NCBI GenBank assembly: GCA_964580575.1
Contig: CAZOLJ010000022.1
Span: 1 to 54,048, forward strand
DNA length: 54,048 bases
Origin: CAVPDE01 sp964580575
GTDB taxonomy: Bacteria > Desulfobacterota > DSM-4660 > Desulfatiglandales > HGW-15
Reading direction: 5' to 3'
Positions 10,101 through 17,936 of this stretch are shown here, piece by piece. The position numbers were made by a program, and so were the translations under genes. The first letter of the stretch is position 1; each line of letters opens with the position of its first letter. Below the pieces are notes generated by a model that worked only from the letters and a program-made list of their open reading frames with translations, was not told where the DNA came from and did not search any database.

Positions 10101-10420
10101 CGGCCCTTAAAGGAGCAAGGTTGCGGCTGCGGCCTATCCTCATGACCTCCTTTGCTTTTATCCTTGGGTGCGTGCCCCTGGCCCTCGCCAGCGGGGCCGG
10201 CGCCATCTCGCGCCAGGTCATGGGCACCGCCGTCATCGGCGGCATGGGTGCGGCGTCCATAATCGCTATCTTCCTCATCCCGGTGACTTTCTACGTGGTG
10301 GAGAAGCTTGGGCACAGAGGAGACACCGGCGCCCATCCCAAACCAGGCGGGCAAAGCCCCGGGAGTGAAGCACCACCGGTCGAGCCCGCCGCCGGAAAGG
10401 AGGGAAGCCACCATGAATAA
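7199..10420 (+). CDS. RND multidrug efflux transporter, HAE1 family (AcrB/MexB type)
   Basis: A 1073-residue inner-membrane proton/drug antiporter of the trimeric AcrB type. It begins with the standard MSKFFINRPIVAMV segment and has two six-helix repeats separated by large periplasmic porter loops. The proton-relay pair is visible in GLVVDDAIVVVE in the TM4 region. The C-terminus is a soluble Pro/Gly/Glu tail. Length is typical. The stop codon overlaps the start of the outer-membrane gene (ATG 10413), which indicates translational coupling. No TetR- or MarR-type local repressor is present, so the substrate and inducer cannot be predicted. Confidence 0.96.
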   Translation: MSKFFINRPIVAMVISILMVIVGLVAATGLPVAQFPNIVPPAIQVNATYTGADALTVEQSVATPIEQQMSGVDNLDYMYSINTNNGMMTLYNYFDLKTDANTDQILSQMRQGQAESQLPRDVVDYGVTVVKSTSSPLIMFALYSPEGTYDNIFLANYSYININDQMTRIKGIASVTVFGGGQYAMRLWVKPDQLAKLNITIPEIMNAVKAQNTVNPSGMVGAEPVPKGQEFTFSVRSQGRLQTEEQFGDIVLRANPDGSIVRVSDVARIELGAQTYNIESRLSSHGEFQGKPCALIALYQMPGSNALDAASGAKKLMGELEKSFPPDLKYAVALDTTLAVTEGMEEMKKTFVEALFLVVLVVFVFLQGWRATLVPLLAVPVSLVGTFAIFPLLGFSINTLSLFGLILAIGLVVDDAIVVVEAVEHHIEKGLSPKDAAFKAMEEVSGPVIAIAVILAAVFVPTAFIPGITGQLYQQFAVTIAVSVIISAFNALSLSPALCALLLKPKKKGRGPLQTFYNGFNKVFGRTTDGYVSLCAAAIRKSGVSILLLAGVAVLAGLFGKGLPTSFLPDEDQGFIFAGVQLPDASSLQRTREIGRQAEEIIMKTPGVKFCSSILGFNMLSQVQNTYSAFFFISLEEWAKRKEPEAQYEAIKASISKRMAEIPGAMGFAFPPPAIMGVGTSGGVTFILQDRAGRDIAFLAENTDKFLAEARKRPEFSRITTTFLPNVPQLYVDVDRDKVLKQGVNISDVYKVLQCFMGSGFINYFNRFGRQWQVFLQAEGDYRTNIENIGQFYVRNSAGQSVPLAALTSVRNIYGPEFTMRYNLYRSAQINATAAPGYSSAQAMRALEEVFSQTMPREMGYDYSGMSFQEKKAQEGVSAAAIFGFSFLCVFLILAAQYESWSLPFSVLLGTPIAVAGAFGGLLLRNFENNVYAQIGLVMLIGLAAKNAILIVEFAKMEYEKGETLMDAALKGARLRLRPILMTSFAFILGCVPLALASGAGAISRQVMGTAVIGGMGAASIIAIFLIPVTFYVVEKLGHRGDTGAHPKPGGQSPGSEAPPVEPAAGKEGSHHE

Positions 10421-11990
10421 GATCAAAGATCATCGATTTCTCCTTATCGAGTCCACCCCCTCCTCACCTCCCCCGTCAAGGGGGAGGAAAGTGTTTGAGG
10501 GAGGGGCTAGGGGAGGGGGGAAAGTAGGGGACAATCGGTTGGTGAGAGGGAATTTGATGCAGTGTTCTCTCTTTGTGTTTGCTCTGGTTTCTTTTTTCCT
10601 CCTCACCGGATGCATGGTGGGGCCTGATTACCAGCGGCCGGCTGTCGATACGCCTCAGAACTTTCGCTTTGAGGACAAGGGGACGAAGGACGTCATAAAC
10701 ACCCTTTGGTGGGAGCAGTTCAATGATCCTGTGCTCAACGATCTAATCCGGGTTGCCCTCCAGGAGAACAAGGATGTGAAGATCGCCGCTGCCAGGGTCG
10801 AGCAGTTTCTCGGGCAGTACGGGACAACTCGTGCTTTCCTCTTCCCTCAGATCGGCGCCGGTGCAAGTGGGGGCAGGCAGCGGCTGAGCCAGTCCACAGG
10901 CCCCGTTCCTTATGAACGAGATCCCGGTATCAATACGTCGTTCGACTCCTACGAGATCTTTGTGAACGTGAACTGGGAGATCGACCTATGGGGAAAGATA
11001 AGGCGAGCCACAGAGGCGGCGCGTGCCGATCTGCTGAGCACCGAGGAGGCGCGCCGGTCCGTCATCCTGACTCTTGTCACCGCGGTGGCTAACTCTTATG
11101 TGAGCCTCCGGGAGTTAGACAAGCAGCTTGAAGTGACGAAACAGACGGCTCAGAGCTACAGGGAAAGTTACGATCTTTTCAGCCTTCGCTTCAAGTACGG
11201 GACTGTTTCGGAAATAGAGGTCAAACAGGCCTTGGCCCAGTACGAGCAGGCTATGGCGAATATCCCCTTCTTACAGAAGGGAATTGCCCAGCAGGAAAAC
11301 GCCTTGAGCGTGCTTTTGGGACGGAACCCGGGTCCCATTCCCAGAGGCAAGACGATCGACGAACTCACGCCGCCCGCAGTCCCGGCGGGTCTTCCTTCGG
11401 AGCTGCTTTTGAACAGGCCCGACCTGCGCCAGGCCGAACAGAACCTTATCGCCGCCAATGCCAACATCGGTGTGGCCAAAGCGCTGTACTACCCGACCCT
11501 TTCTCTGACCGGACTCTTCGGCTTCGCGAGCATGGATCTGTCGGATTTGTTTCATGGGCCTGCCAAGATGTGGAGCTACGCTGCGCCGGTGACCGCCCCG
11601 ATCTTCACGGCAGGGGCAATCGAGGGGCAGGTCCGGTCGGCTGAAGCCGTGCAGCAGCAGACGGTGGTGCGCTATCAGCAGGTCATTCAGACGGCATTCC
11701 GGGAGGTAGACGACAGCCTCGTGGACTATCAGCGAACAAGGGAACAGCTGGCAGCCCTTGCCCGAGAAACCGCGGCCCTTCGGGACTATGTGCGCCTTGC
11801 CCGGTTGCGATTCGATAACGGGTACACCGGCTATCTCGAAGTGCTCTATTCGCAGACCCTGCTCTATAACTCGGAAATCCTCTATACCCGGGCGCAGGGA
11901 ACGCTTTTCCAGTCGCTCGTGAACCTCTACAAATCCATGGGCGGCGGCTGGGTTGTGGAAGCGGAGAACAAGGTGGCCAAGGGCGAATAG
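10413..11990 (+). CDS. Outer-membrane efflux lipoprotein (OprM/NodT type), repeat in N-terminus
   Basis: TolC-like outer-membrane channel of the upstream RND pump. Two outer-membrane-efflux domains are visible with WWEQFNDPVLNDL, repeated coiled-coil helices, and LLLNRPDLRQAEQNL in the second repeat. ATG 10413 overlaps the transporter stop and follows a near-perfect AAAGGAGG at about 10396-10403, so it looks like the ancestral start. Between it and the hydrophobic signal segment (FALVSFFLLTGC, lipobox LTGC) lie about 45 residues encoded by a G/C-rich repeat (10451-10530). Translation could instead begin at GTG 10539 or ATG 10557, the latter behind GAGAGGGA, giving a normal lipoprotein leader. 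Which start is used decides whether the protein is exported. Product sure; start uncertain. Confidence 0.92.
   Translation: MNKIKDHRFLLIESTPSSPPPSRGRKVFEGGARGGGKVGDNRLVRGNLMQCSLFVFALVSFFLLTGCMVGPDYQRPAVDTPQNFRFEDKGTKDVINTLWWEQFNDPVLNDLIRVALQENKDVKIAAARVEQFLGQYGTTRAFLFPQIGAGASGGRQRLSQSTGPVPYERDPGINTSFDSYEIFVNVNWEIDLWGKIRRATEAARADLLSTEEARRSVILTLVTAVANSYVSLRELDKQLEVTKQTAQSYRESYDLFSLRFKYGTVSEIEVKQALAQYEQAMANIPFLQKGIAQQENALSVLLGRNPGPIPRGKTIDELTPPAVPAGLPSELLLNRPDLRQAEQNLIAANANIGVAKALYYPTLSLTGLFGFASMDLSDLFHGPAKMWSYAAPVTAPIFTAGAIEGQVRSAEAVQQQTVVRYQQVIQTAFREVDDSLVDYQRTREQLAALARETAALRDYVRLARLRFDNGYTGYLEVLYSQTLLYNSEILYTRAQGTLFQSLVNLYKSMGGGWVVEAENKVAKGE
10451..10530. repeat. Dispersed C/G-rich hairpin repeat inside a coding region
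   Basis: CCTCCCCC (10467-10474) and GGGGGAGG (10480-10487) form a perfect 8-bp stem around GTCAA. Further runs of GGGAGGGG and GGGAGGGGGG follow to about 10530. Similar hairpins lie at 5518-5536 and 25434-25454. Here the repeat sits in frame between the coupled start codon and the lipoprotein signal segment of the outer-membrane efflux gene. Confidence 0.75.
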
Positions 11991-12034
11991 GTTGAGGATA
12001 GCCTAAACATCAAGCCTTAAGAAAGGAGGCTATT

Positions 12035-12520
12035 ATGAGAAAAATCGTTATGATGAACATCAGCGTTGCGGTCTTTGTCCTGGCTGTCGTCATGATTGCC
12101 GGGTGCGCAACAAGCGCGAGCACGGTGAAGATGAGGAGGGAGACCGTGGATCGTCAGCAAGAGAGGGCCATGATCCAGCGGTCCCTGGATCGTTTCGATG
12201 AGGCGGATTTTTATGTATACGAGTGGCGGCCGGGTATTACGGCGGCGATCGTTGTCGATCTGATGGATTCTGACCGGGTGATCAAGCCGGGTACAGACTG
12301 GAGAAAGATCAATTCGCGCGAGGAGCTTGAAAAAGCTTACAATGCCGGCAGCATGGTCAAAGCCAAGTTTGGCCTTAAATTGTACAGGATCGAGGGCGAA
12401 GACGGCGAGATTTGGGGGTACTTTTATGCCTATGAGAATCGGTTGTCTTTCTCGGTCATCGATGACAAGACCATTGTGCTTGGCCGAGTACCTGAACCCA
12501 AATCTCCCGGCGGGCCATGA
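12035..12520 (+). CDS. Hypothetical lipoprotein
   Basis: A 161-residue protein with a basic N-terminus, a hydrophobic stretch and a lipobox IAGC at about residues 21-24, so it is probably a membrane-anchored lipoprotein. The mature part has a mixed alpha/beta pattern with DFYVYEWRPGITAA and a final beta-rich stretch. I do not recognise the family. A clear AAGGAGG site (about 12021-12027) supports the start. It stands 44 bases after the efflux channel gene on the same strand and could belong to that transcript. Confidence 0.8.
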   Translation: MRKIVMMNISVAVFVLAVVMIAGCATSASTVKMRRETVDRQQERAMIQRSLDRFDEADFYVYEWRPGITAAIVVDLMDSDRVIKPGTDWRKINSREELEKAYNAGSMVKAKFGLKLYRIEGEDGEIWGYFYAYENRLSFSVIDDKTIVLGRVPEPKSPGGP

Positions 12521-12524
12521 CAAG

Positions 12525-12662
12525 GCTAGTAGGCTGTAGGGAGTAAGGGGTATGCAGTAAAAGGAAAGTAAGAAGCAGGAAGAACGAACTAGGCCGTAAG
12601 ACAGGAACCCCTTTTTCGTTTGGTGTGGCTGCGTACTCCCTACTGCCTACTGCTTACTCATG
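12525..12662. repeat. Mirrored word repeat between lipoprotein and pyk
   Basis: The left arm (about 12530-12565) carries purine-rich words such as GTAGGGAGTAAGG and GCAGTAAAAGG. The right arm (about 12630-12660) carries their mirror, TACTCCCTACTGCCTACTGCT, built on tandem CTACTGC units. Imperfect pairing between arms is easy to draw. An in-frame ATG at 12660 lies at the edge of the right arm and should not be taken as the pyk start on that ground alone. Confidence 0.6.
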
Positions 12663-12746
12663 ATGTTGCGGCCAGAGGCCTGCGTTACGAAAGCAAACGC
12701 CTTGTTGACCTTGCCAATCATTGCAAATGTAAGAGGGAGAAAGACA

Positions 12747-14177
12747 TTGGAGCGGCTGCCGCTGAACAAGACAAAAATCGTCTGCACCATCGGGCCTGCC
12801 TCGCAATCCCAGCAGGTGATGGAGCAGATGCTGCTTGCCGGGATGAATGTGGCTCGGCTCAACTTCTCCCACGGGGACTTTGAGAGTCACAAAAGGGTGA
12901 TCGATACCCTGCGCTCCGCATCCCGCGCCACAGGACGGCGGGTGACCATCATGGCCGATTTGAGCGGACCCAAGATGCGCATCGGGAAACTCAAAGAAGA
13001 ACCTGTGCAACTGAAGGCCGGTGATGTTTTCACCTTGACCACGAAGGAGATTGTCGGGGACGTCACCAGGGCTTCTGTCAGTTTTTCCCGTCTCCCGAAG
13101 GCCGTCAAACCCGGAGATGCCCTTTACTTGAACGACGGTTTTATTCAACTGGAGGTTACGCGGGTTCAAGGAAAGGATGTCCACTGCAAAGTGGTGGTGG
13201 GCGGGGAGCTGCGTTCCCGCAAGGGATTGAATCTCCCCGACATCGGTCTGGGGATCACGGCCTTCACGGAAAGAGACAGGGAGTGCCTCCGCTTTGCCAT
13301 GGAGCAAGGCGTGGATGCGGTCAGCCAGTCCTTTGTGGAGTCCGGAAAGGACATCAAGACAGTTCGCGAGGCGGCGAAGGAGCTTGGCCGCAACCCCTTC
13401 ATCATTGCCAAGATCGAGCGGAGCAGAGCCCTTGACCGTTTCGACGAGATCCTTGACTCAGCAGACGGGATCATGATCGCCCGTGGCGATCTTGGCGTGG
13501 AGGTCCCCATCGAACGGATCGCGGTTGTTCAAAAGGATTTGATGCGACGGGCCAACAGGCAGGGAAAGCCGGTCATCACTGCAACGCAGATGCTCGAATC
13601 CATGACCACGTACCGTCGTCCCACGCGGGCGGAGGCGACGGACGTGGCCAACGCGATTCTGGACGGCACCGACGCGGTGATGCTCTCGGGCGAGTCCGCC
13701 ATGGGGCAGTACCCTGTAGAGTCGGTGGCGATGCTCGCAAAGATCGCGGCAGCGATCGAACCCCACCGTCATCGGGTCACGGTCAAAGAAATGTTTCAAG
13801 GGGTGGATTTGCGGGGTAAGCTTCGTACGGCCCACCTCATCGCGATCGGTGTCGAAGCGAGTCTCGAGTATGCATCTCCCGCCGCCGTGTTCGCCCCAAC
13901 GAAGAGCGGTGCAACAGCAAGAGACCTTGCACGCTTTCGCACTCCCGTTTGGATCGTTGCCGTAAGCTCTCAGGAGTCTACCTGTCAGGCGCTTCAATTC
14001 TCATACGGCGTGCATCCGGTGCATGAAGAAGAGCACCCCGAGAACTGGAGAGAATACACAAGTCATTGGCTTAGGGAGCATGGGGTGCAGGGGAATCTTG
14101 TGATTCTCTCGGAAGGCCCTTCCACCAAACACCCGGAAGCAAACCACAGAATGGAACTGGTGGAATTGAAAAGATAG
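12747..14177 (+). CDS. pyk: Pyruvate kinase
   Basis: Converts phosphoenolpyruvate and ADP to pyruvate and ATP in the cytoplasm. The order of motifs is standard: NKTKIVCTIGPAS near the start, NFSHGDFE, the ADLSGPKMRIG segment, the B domain, the catalytic block FIIAKIERSRALDRFDEI with the Lys, then IMIARGDLGVEVP and ITATQMLESM. The C-terminal regulatory domain is complete. I start at TTG 12747, behind AGAGGGAG, because it gives 476 residues with the usual short lead before TKIVCTIGPAS. The longer ATG start at 12660 would add 29 residues partly encoded by a repeat. It is the first gene of a glycolytic series transcribed in one direction. Confidence 0.95.
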   Translation: MERLPLNKTKIVCTIGPASQSQQVMEQMLLAGMNVARLNFSHGDFESHKRVIDTLRSASRATGRRVTIMADLSGPKMRIGKLKEEPVQLKAGDVFTLTTKEIVGDVTRASVSFSRLPKAVKPGDALYLNDGFIQLEVTRVQGKDVHCKVVVGGELRSRKGLNLPDIGLGITAFTERDRECLRFAMEQGVDAVSQSFVESGKDIKTVREAAKELGRNPFIIAKIERSRALDRFDEILDSADGIMIARGDLGVEVPIERIAVVQKDLMRRANRQGKPVITATQMLESMTTYRRPTRAEATDVANAILDGTDAVMLSGESAMGQYPVESVAMLAKIAAAIEPHRHRVTVKEMFQGVDLRGKLRTAHLIAIGVEASLEYASPAAVFAPTKSGATARDLARFRTPVWIVAVSSQESTCQALQFSYGVHPVHEEEHPENWREYTSHWLREHGVQGNLVILSEGPSTKHPEANHRMELVELKR

Positions 14178-14183
14178 GAAAGA

Positions 14184-14245
14184 ATGGAGTGTTGGAGGGA
14201 TGGAGTATTGGAGTACCAGAGCGATGGAGTAATAGGAAGAAGGGG
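14184..14245. repeat. TGGAGTATTGGAG word repeat upstream of eno
   Basis: Tandem degenerate units of GGAGTGTTGGAG (14188-14199) and GGAGTATTGGAGTA (14204-14217). The second is the exact reverse complement of TACTCCAATACTCC at 17885-17898, so the eno-gap-fba segment is bounded by inverted copies. The first recurs exactly at 19231-19242. Confidence 0.75.
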
Positions 14246-14317
14246 GAATCATTGCAAGATAGGGATGCGGTGGAACCCTTGGAAATCTAAGGTTCAACCG
14301 AAAAGGGAGGAGTCACT

Positions 14318-15598
14318 ATGGCAGGGATTGTTAAGACGATTGGAAGAGAGATTCTCGATTCGCGGGGTAATCCGACGGTTGAAGTCGAGGTCACCCTTGA
14401 GGACGGTGCTTTTGGCCGGGCAGCGGTTCCTTCGGGCGCATCCACCGGCGTGCATGAAGCGCTGGAAATGCGCGACGGAGATAAACTCCGCTACGGAGGA
14501 AAGGGCACGCTCAAGGCCGTGAAGAATGTGAACAAGAAAATCGCCGAGGCGGTCATCGGCCTGGATGCCCTTGACCAGAGGGCAGTGGATCATGCCATGC
14601 TGGCGCTGGATGGGACGCCCAACAAGAGCAAGCTGGGGGCGAACGCTATCCTGGGGGTCAGCCTGGCCGTAGCTCGCGCCGCGGCCGACTCTGTAGGACT
14701 GCCGCTCTACCGCTACCTCGGCGGCGTGGCGGCCAATGTATTGCCGGTGCCCATGTTTAACATTCTGAACGGGGGTGTCCACGCCAACTGGCAGGGCACG
14801 GACTTTCAGGAGTTTATGATCGCCCCGGTCGGGGCACCCAGCTTCCGCGAGGCCCTGCGATGGGGCAGCGAGGTGTACCAGTCCCTCAAGGGTGTGCTGA
14901 AGAGCAGCGGCTATTCGACAGGGGTCGGCGACGAGGGCGGATTTGCCCCGGCGCTCAAGACCAACGCCGAGGCTGTTGAAATCATCCTCAAAGCCATCAA
15001 GAAGGCGGGCTACAAACCCGGGGACCATATTGTCATCGCGCTCGACCCGGCGACCAGCGGGTTTTACGAGGATGGGCTCTACAACCTGCGCACCGAAAAG
15101 CGCAAAATCACCTCTGCTGAAATGGTCGAGATGTGGGCCGAATGGGTGAGGAAGTATCCCATCGCGGTTCTCGAGGACGGCCTGGCTGAGGATGACTGGG
15201 ACGGGTGGAAGCTGCTCAACAAGAGCCTGGGCAGCCGGATCGAGTTGGTGGGCGATGATTTGTTCGTGACCAATGTCGAACGCATTGCCCGGGGAATCGC
15301 CGAGAACTGCGCCAACGCTGTGTTGATTAAGCTCAACCAGATCGGTTCCCTGAGCGAGACAATTGCCGCCATTGAAATGGCGCGCAAGGCCGGCTGGGGA
15401 TCCATGGTTTCGCACCGCTCGGGAGAGACGGTGGACAGCTTCATTGCCGACCTCACGGTGGCGATGGCCACCGGGCATCTCAAGACGGGCGCGCCCTGCC
15501 GCGGCGAGCGTGTGGAAAAATACAACCAGCTCATGCGCATCGAGGAAGATCTAGGTGCAGCCGCTGTGTACGCGGGGCGCAAAGCTTTCGTGCGCTAA
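14318..15598 (+). CDS. eno: Enolase
   Basis: Dehydrates 2-phosphoglycerate to phosphoenolpyruvate. The 426-residue protein starts with the family signature (ILDSRGNPTVEVEV) and has GASTGVHEALEMRD, the Mg-binding acids in VIALDPATSGF, AVLEDGLAEDDWDGW and VGDDLFVTN, and the C-terminal VSHRSGETVDSFIADL block with the catalytic residues. Length is exactly that of bacterial enolases. AAAAGGGAGGAG ahead of the ATG gives a clear start. The stop is followed 44 bases later by gap. Confidence 0.98.
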   Translation: MAGIVKTIGREILDSRGNPTVEVEVTLEDGAFGRAAVPSGASTGVHEALEMRDGDKLRYGGKGTLKAVKNVNKKIAEAVIGLDALDQRAVDHAMLALDGTPNKSKLGANAILGVSLAVARAAADSVGLPLYRYLGGVAANVLPVPMFNILNGGVHANWQGTDFQEFMIAPVGAPSFREALRWGSEVYQSLKGVLKSSGYSTGVGDEGGFAPALKTNAEAVEIILKAIKKAGYKPGDHIVIALDPATSGFYEDGLYNLRTEKRKITSAEMVEMWAEWVRKYPIAVLEDGLAEDDWDGWKLLNKSLGSRIELVGDDLFVTNVERIARGIAENCANAVLIKLNQIGSLSETIAAIEMARKAGWGSMVSHRSGETVDSFIADLTVAMATGHLKTGAPCRGERVEKYNQLMRIEEDLGAAAVYAGRKAFVR

Positions 15599-15642
15599 AA
15601 ATGCTAGAATCAAATACATGGACATTACTCAGGAGGAAAACA

Positions 15643-16704
15643 ATGGCTACAAAAGTTGCTATTAATGGGTTTGGGAGGATCGGCAGGCTCGTATTTGCCG
15701 CGTTGGTGGAGCAGGGGCTCCTAAAAAACTTTGACGTTGTGGCGGTGGTGGATGTCTCCACGGACGCAAAATATTTTGCCTATCAATTGAAGTACGATTC
15801 GGTTCATGGCAAGTTTTCTGGAACGCTTGAAACCGCAAAGAGCAATCCCTCTCTGGAAGAGGATGACACGCTGGTGGTCAACGGCCATAAGATCAAATGC
15901 GTCATGGCCACCAAAACGCCTGATCTTCTTCCCTGGAAGGAACTGGGAGTCGAATACGTGATCGAGTCCACCGGTCTGTACACCGACGCGGAGAAGGCCG
16001 GGCTTCATCTGAAGGCGGGCGCAAAAAAGGTCATCATTACGGCTCCGGGCAAGGGGGGAGTGAAGACACTGGTCATTGGAGTGAATGATAAGGAATACGA
16101 TCCAAAGGCTCATCACGTGGTGTCCAATGCCTCGTGCACGACCAACTGTCTTGCCCCGCTGGTCCACGTGCTTCTGAAGGAGGGAGTCGGGGTGCAGTTA
16201 GGACTCATGACCACGATTCACTCTTACACGGCAACGCAAAAGATCGTGGACGGTCCCTCCAAGAAGGATTGGAGGGGAGGCAGGGCCGCAGCCATCAATG
16301 TCATCCCGTCTACCACGGGCGCGGCCAAGGCTGTGGGGGAAGTGATCCCCAAGGTCAAGGGAAAGCTGACGGGAATGGCTTTTCGTGTTCCGACGCCGGA
16401 CGTCTCGGTGGTGGATTTGACCTTTCTCGCAGAGAGGGACACCTCGATCGAAGAGATCGACGCCCTGATGAAGAAGGCCTCCGAGTCGTACCTGAAGGGG
16501 ATTCTCGAATATTCGAAGGAGGAACTCGTGTCCTCGGATTTCATTCATAACGATCGTTCCTCGATATACGATTCCCTCGCAACAGTGCAAAATAACCTCA
16601 AGGGGGAGAAACGCTTTTTCAAGGTGGTTTCGTGGTACGACAACGAGTGGGGCTACTCGCACCGGATCGTGGATCTTCTTAAGCTCATGGCCGCCAAAGG
16701 GTAG
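15643..16704 (+). CDS. gap: Glyceraldehyde-3-phosphate dehydrogenase
   Basis: NAD-dependent oxidation and phosphorylation of glyceraldehyde 3-phosphate. An N-terminal Rossmann fold (VAINGFGRIGRLVF) is followed by the catalytic Cys in SNASCTTNCLAP and the base His in TTIHSYTATQ. The SWYDNEWGYSHR segment near the C-terminus is intact. I start at ATG 15643 behind CAGGAGGAAAAC, giving 353 residues; the upstream in-frame ATG at 15601 has no such site. An acidic residue (VVDVSTDAKYFAYQ region) follows the second strand, fitting NAD rather than NADP, but this is by eye. Confidence 0.97.
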   Translation: MATKVAINGFGRIGRLVFAALVEQGLLKNFDVVAVVDVSTDAKYFAYQLKYDSVHGKFSGTLETAKSNPSLEEDDTLVVNGHKIKCVMATKTPDLLPWKELGVEYVIESTGLYTDAEKAGLHLKAGAKKVIITAPGKGGVKTLVIGVNDKEYDPKAHHVVSNASCTTNCLAPLVHVLLKEGVGVQLGLMTTIHSYTATQKIVDGPSKKDWRGGRAAAINVIPSTTGAAKAVGEVIPKVKGKLTGMAFRVPTPDVSVVDLTFLAERDTSIEEIDALMKKASESYLKGILEYSKEELVSSDFIHNDRSSIYDSLATVQNNLKGEKRFFKVVSWYDNEWGYSHRIVDLLKLMAAKG

Positions 16705-16718
16705 CAGAAGGAGGAGGT

Positions 16719-17753
16719 ATGCCGGTAGCTGATTACAATATCTACTGCAAGATGCTTGAAAGGGCGCGGGAGGAGCGCTTTGCCTATCCCGCCATCAACG
16801 TAACATCGCTCACAACCGCAAATGCAGTGCTGAAGGGGCTGGCAGAGAGCAAGAGCGACGGTATTATCCAGGTCTCGACAGGGGGCGGAACCTTCGCTTC
16901 GGGGTCATCGGTGAAGGACATGGCCCTTGGCGCGATCTCGATCGCCGAACACGTGCATCGTGCAGCAGAACGGTACCCGATCTACGTCGCTCTGCACACG
17001 GACCACTGCCAGGCGGACAAGCTCGATAAACTCGTCATTCCTCTTGTGGAGGAGACCGAAAGACGGCGGGCAGCAGGGAGGCCTAACCTCTTCAACAGCC
17101 ACATGTTCGACGGAAGCGCCCTGCCGCTCAAAGACAACCTCGACATCTCCGCCAAGCTCCTGGAGCGGTTCCAGAAGAGTGAGCTTATCCTCGAGATCGA
17201 AGCGGGTGTGGTCGGCGGAGAGGAGGATGGAGTGTCGGGTGCGGCAGGGGCCAAGCTCTACACCACGCCCGAGGATACCCTCGAGGTTGCCCGGCGCCTC
17301 AACTCAATCAATGGCGGCCGATATCTCCTGGCCGCGACCTTTGGCAATGTCCACGGGGTGTACAAGCCCGGACAGGTGAAGCTGAAGCCGTCGATTCTAA
17401 AGGATTGTCAGGACGCCGTGGTGAAACAGTTCGGTGAGACGGCCCGCTTTTTCCTCGTTTTCCACGGCGGGTCCGGTTCGGAACTCCGTGACATTCATGA
17501 GGCGATCGACTACGGCGTCGTCAAAATGAATATCGATACGGACACGCAGTATGCCTTCACCCGCCCGATCGCGGACCACATGCTGAAGCACTACGATGGC
17601 GTCCTGAAGGTCGATGGCGAGGTGGGGAACAAGAAGACCTATGATCCCCGTGAATATCTGGGCCTGGCCGAGGCTTCCATGGCGGAGCGAGTCAAACGGG
17701 CGGTCCAAGATTTGAAGGGCGCCGGAACGACGATGTACAGAAAAATGGAGTGA
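16719..17753 (+). CDS. fba: Fructose-bisphosphate aldolase, class II
   Basis: Zinc-dependent cleavage of fructose 1,6-bisphosphate to triose phosphates. Metal-binding and catalytic residues are visible in HTDHC (about residue 91 on), in the Glu-rich loop VVGGEEDGV, in TFGNVHGVYKPG and in FHGGSGS. The NIDTDTQYAF phosphate-binding segment is intact. At 344 residues it is near the class IIA (E. coli FbaA-like) length. AAGGAGGAGG just ahead of ATG 16719 gives a strong start. It lies 14 bases after gap and is probably co-transcribed. Confidence 0.96.
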   Translation: MPVADYNIYCKMLERAREERFAYPAINVTSLTTANAVLKGLAESKSDGIIQVSTGGGTFASGSSVKDMALGAISIAEHVHRAAERYPIYVALHTDHCQADKLDKLVIPLVEETERRRAAGRPNLFNSHMFDGSALPLKDNLDISAKLLERFQKSELILEIEAGVVGGEEDGVSGAAGAKLYTTPEDTLEVARRLNSINGGRYLLAATFGNVHGVYKPGQVKLKPSILKDCQDAVVKQFGETARFFLVFHGGSGSELRDIHEAIDYGVVKMNIDTDTQYAFTRPIADHMLKHYDGVLKVDGEVGNKKTYDPREYLGLAEASMAERVKRAVQDLKGAGTTMYRKME

Positions 17754-17759
17754 TGGTCC

Positions 17760-17935
17760 AAGGCGCACGGCATACGGTGCACGGAACATAAGTCAAGCGG
17801 TCCAGTCAGAGGAAAAACAGTATCTTGATAAATAATGGTGTTGCCGTGAACCGTGTACCCTGTACGGTGAGCCATTTTTTTCAGTACTCCAATACTCCAA
17901 TTATCTCCTCTTCCCATCTTTTTTTGGAGGCTTAC
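17760..17935. repeat. Mirrored word repeat between fba and pfk
   Basis: The left arm (about 17763-17783) carries ACGGCATACGGTGCACGG; the right arm (about 17843-17870) carries its degenerate mirror, CCGTGAACCGTGTACC and CCTGTACGG. A separate pyrimidine-rich piece follows, TACTCCAATACTCC at 17885-17898, the exact inverse of 14204-14217. No gene is seen here. Confidence 0.7.
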
Positions 17936-17936
17936 C

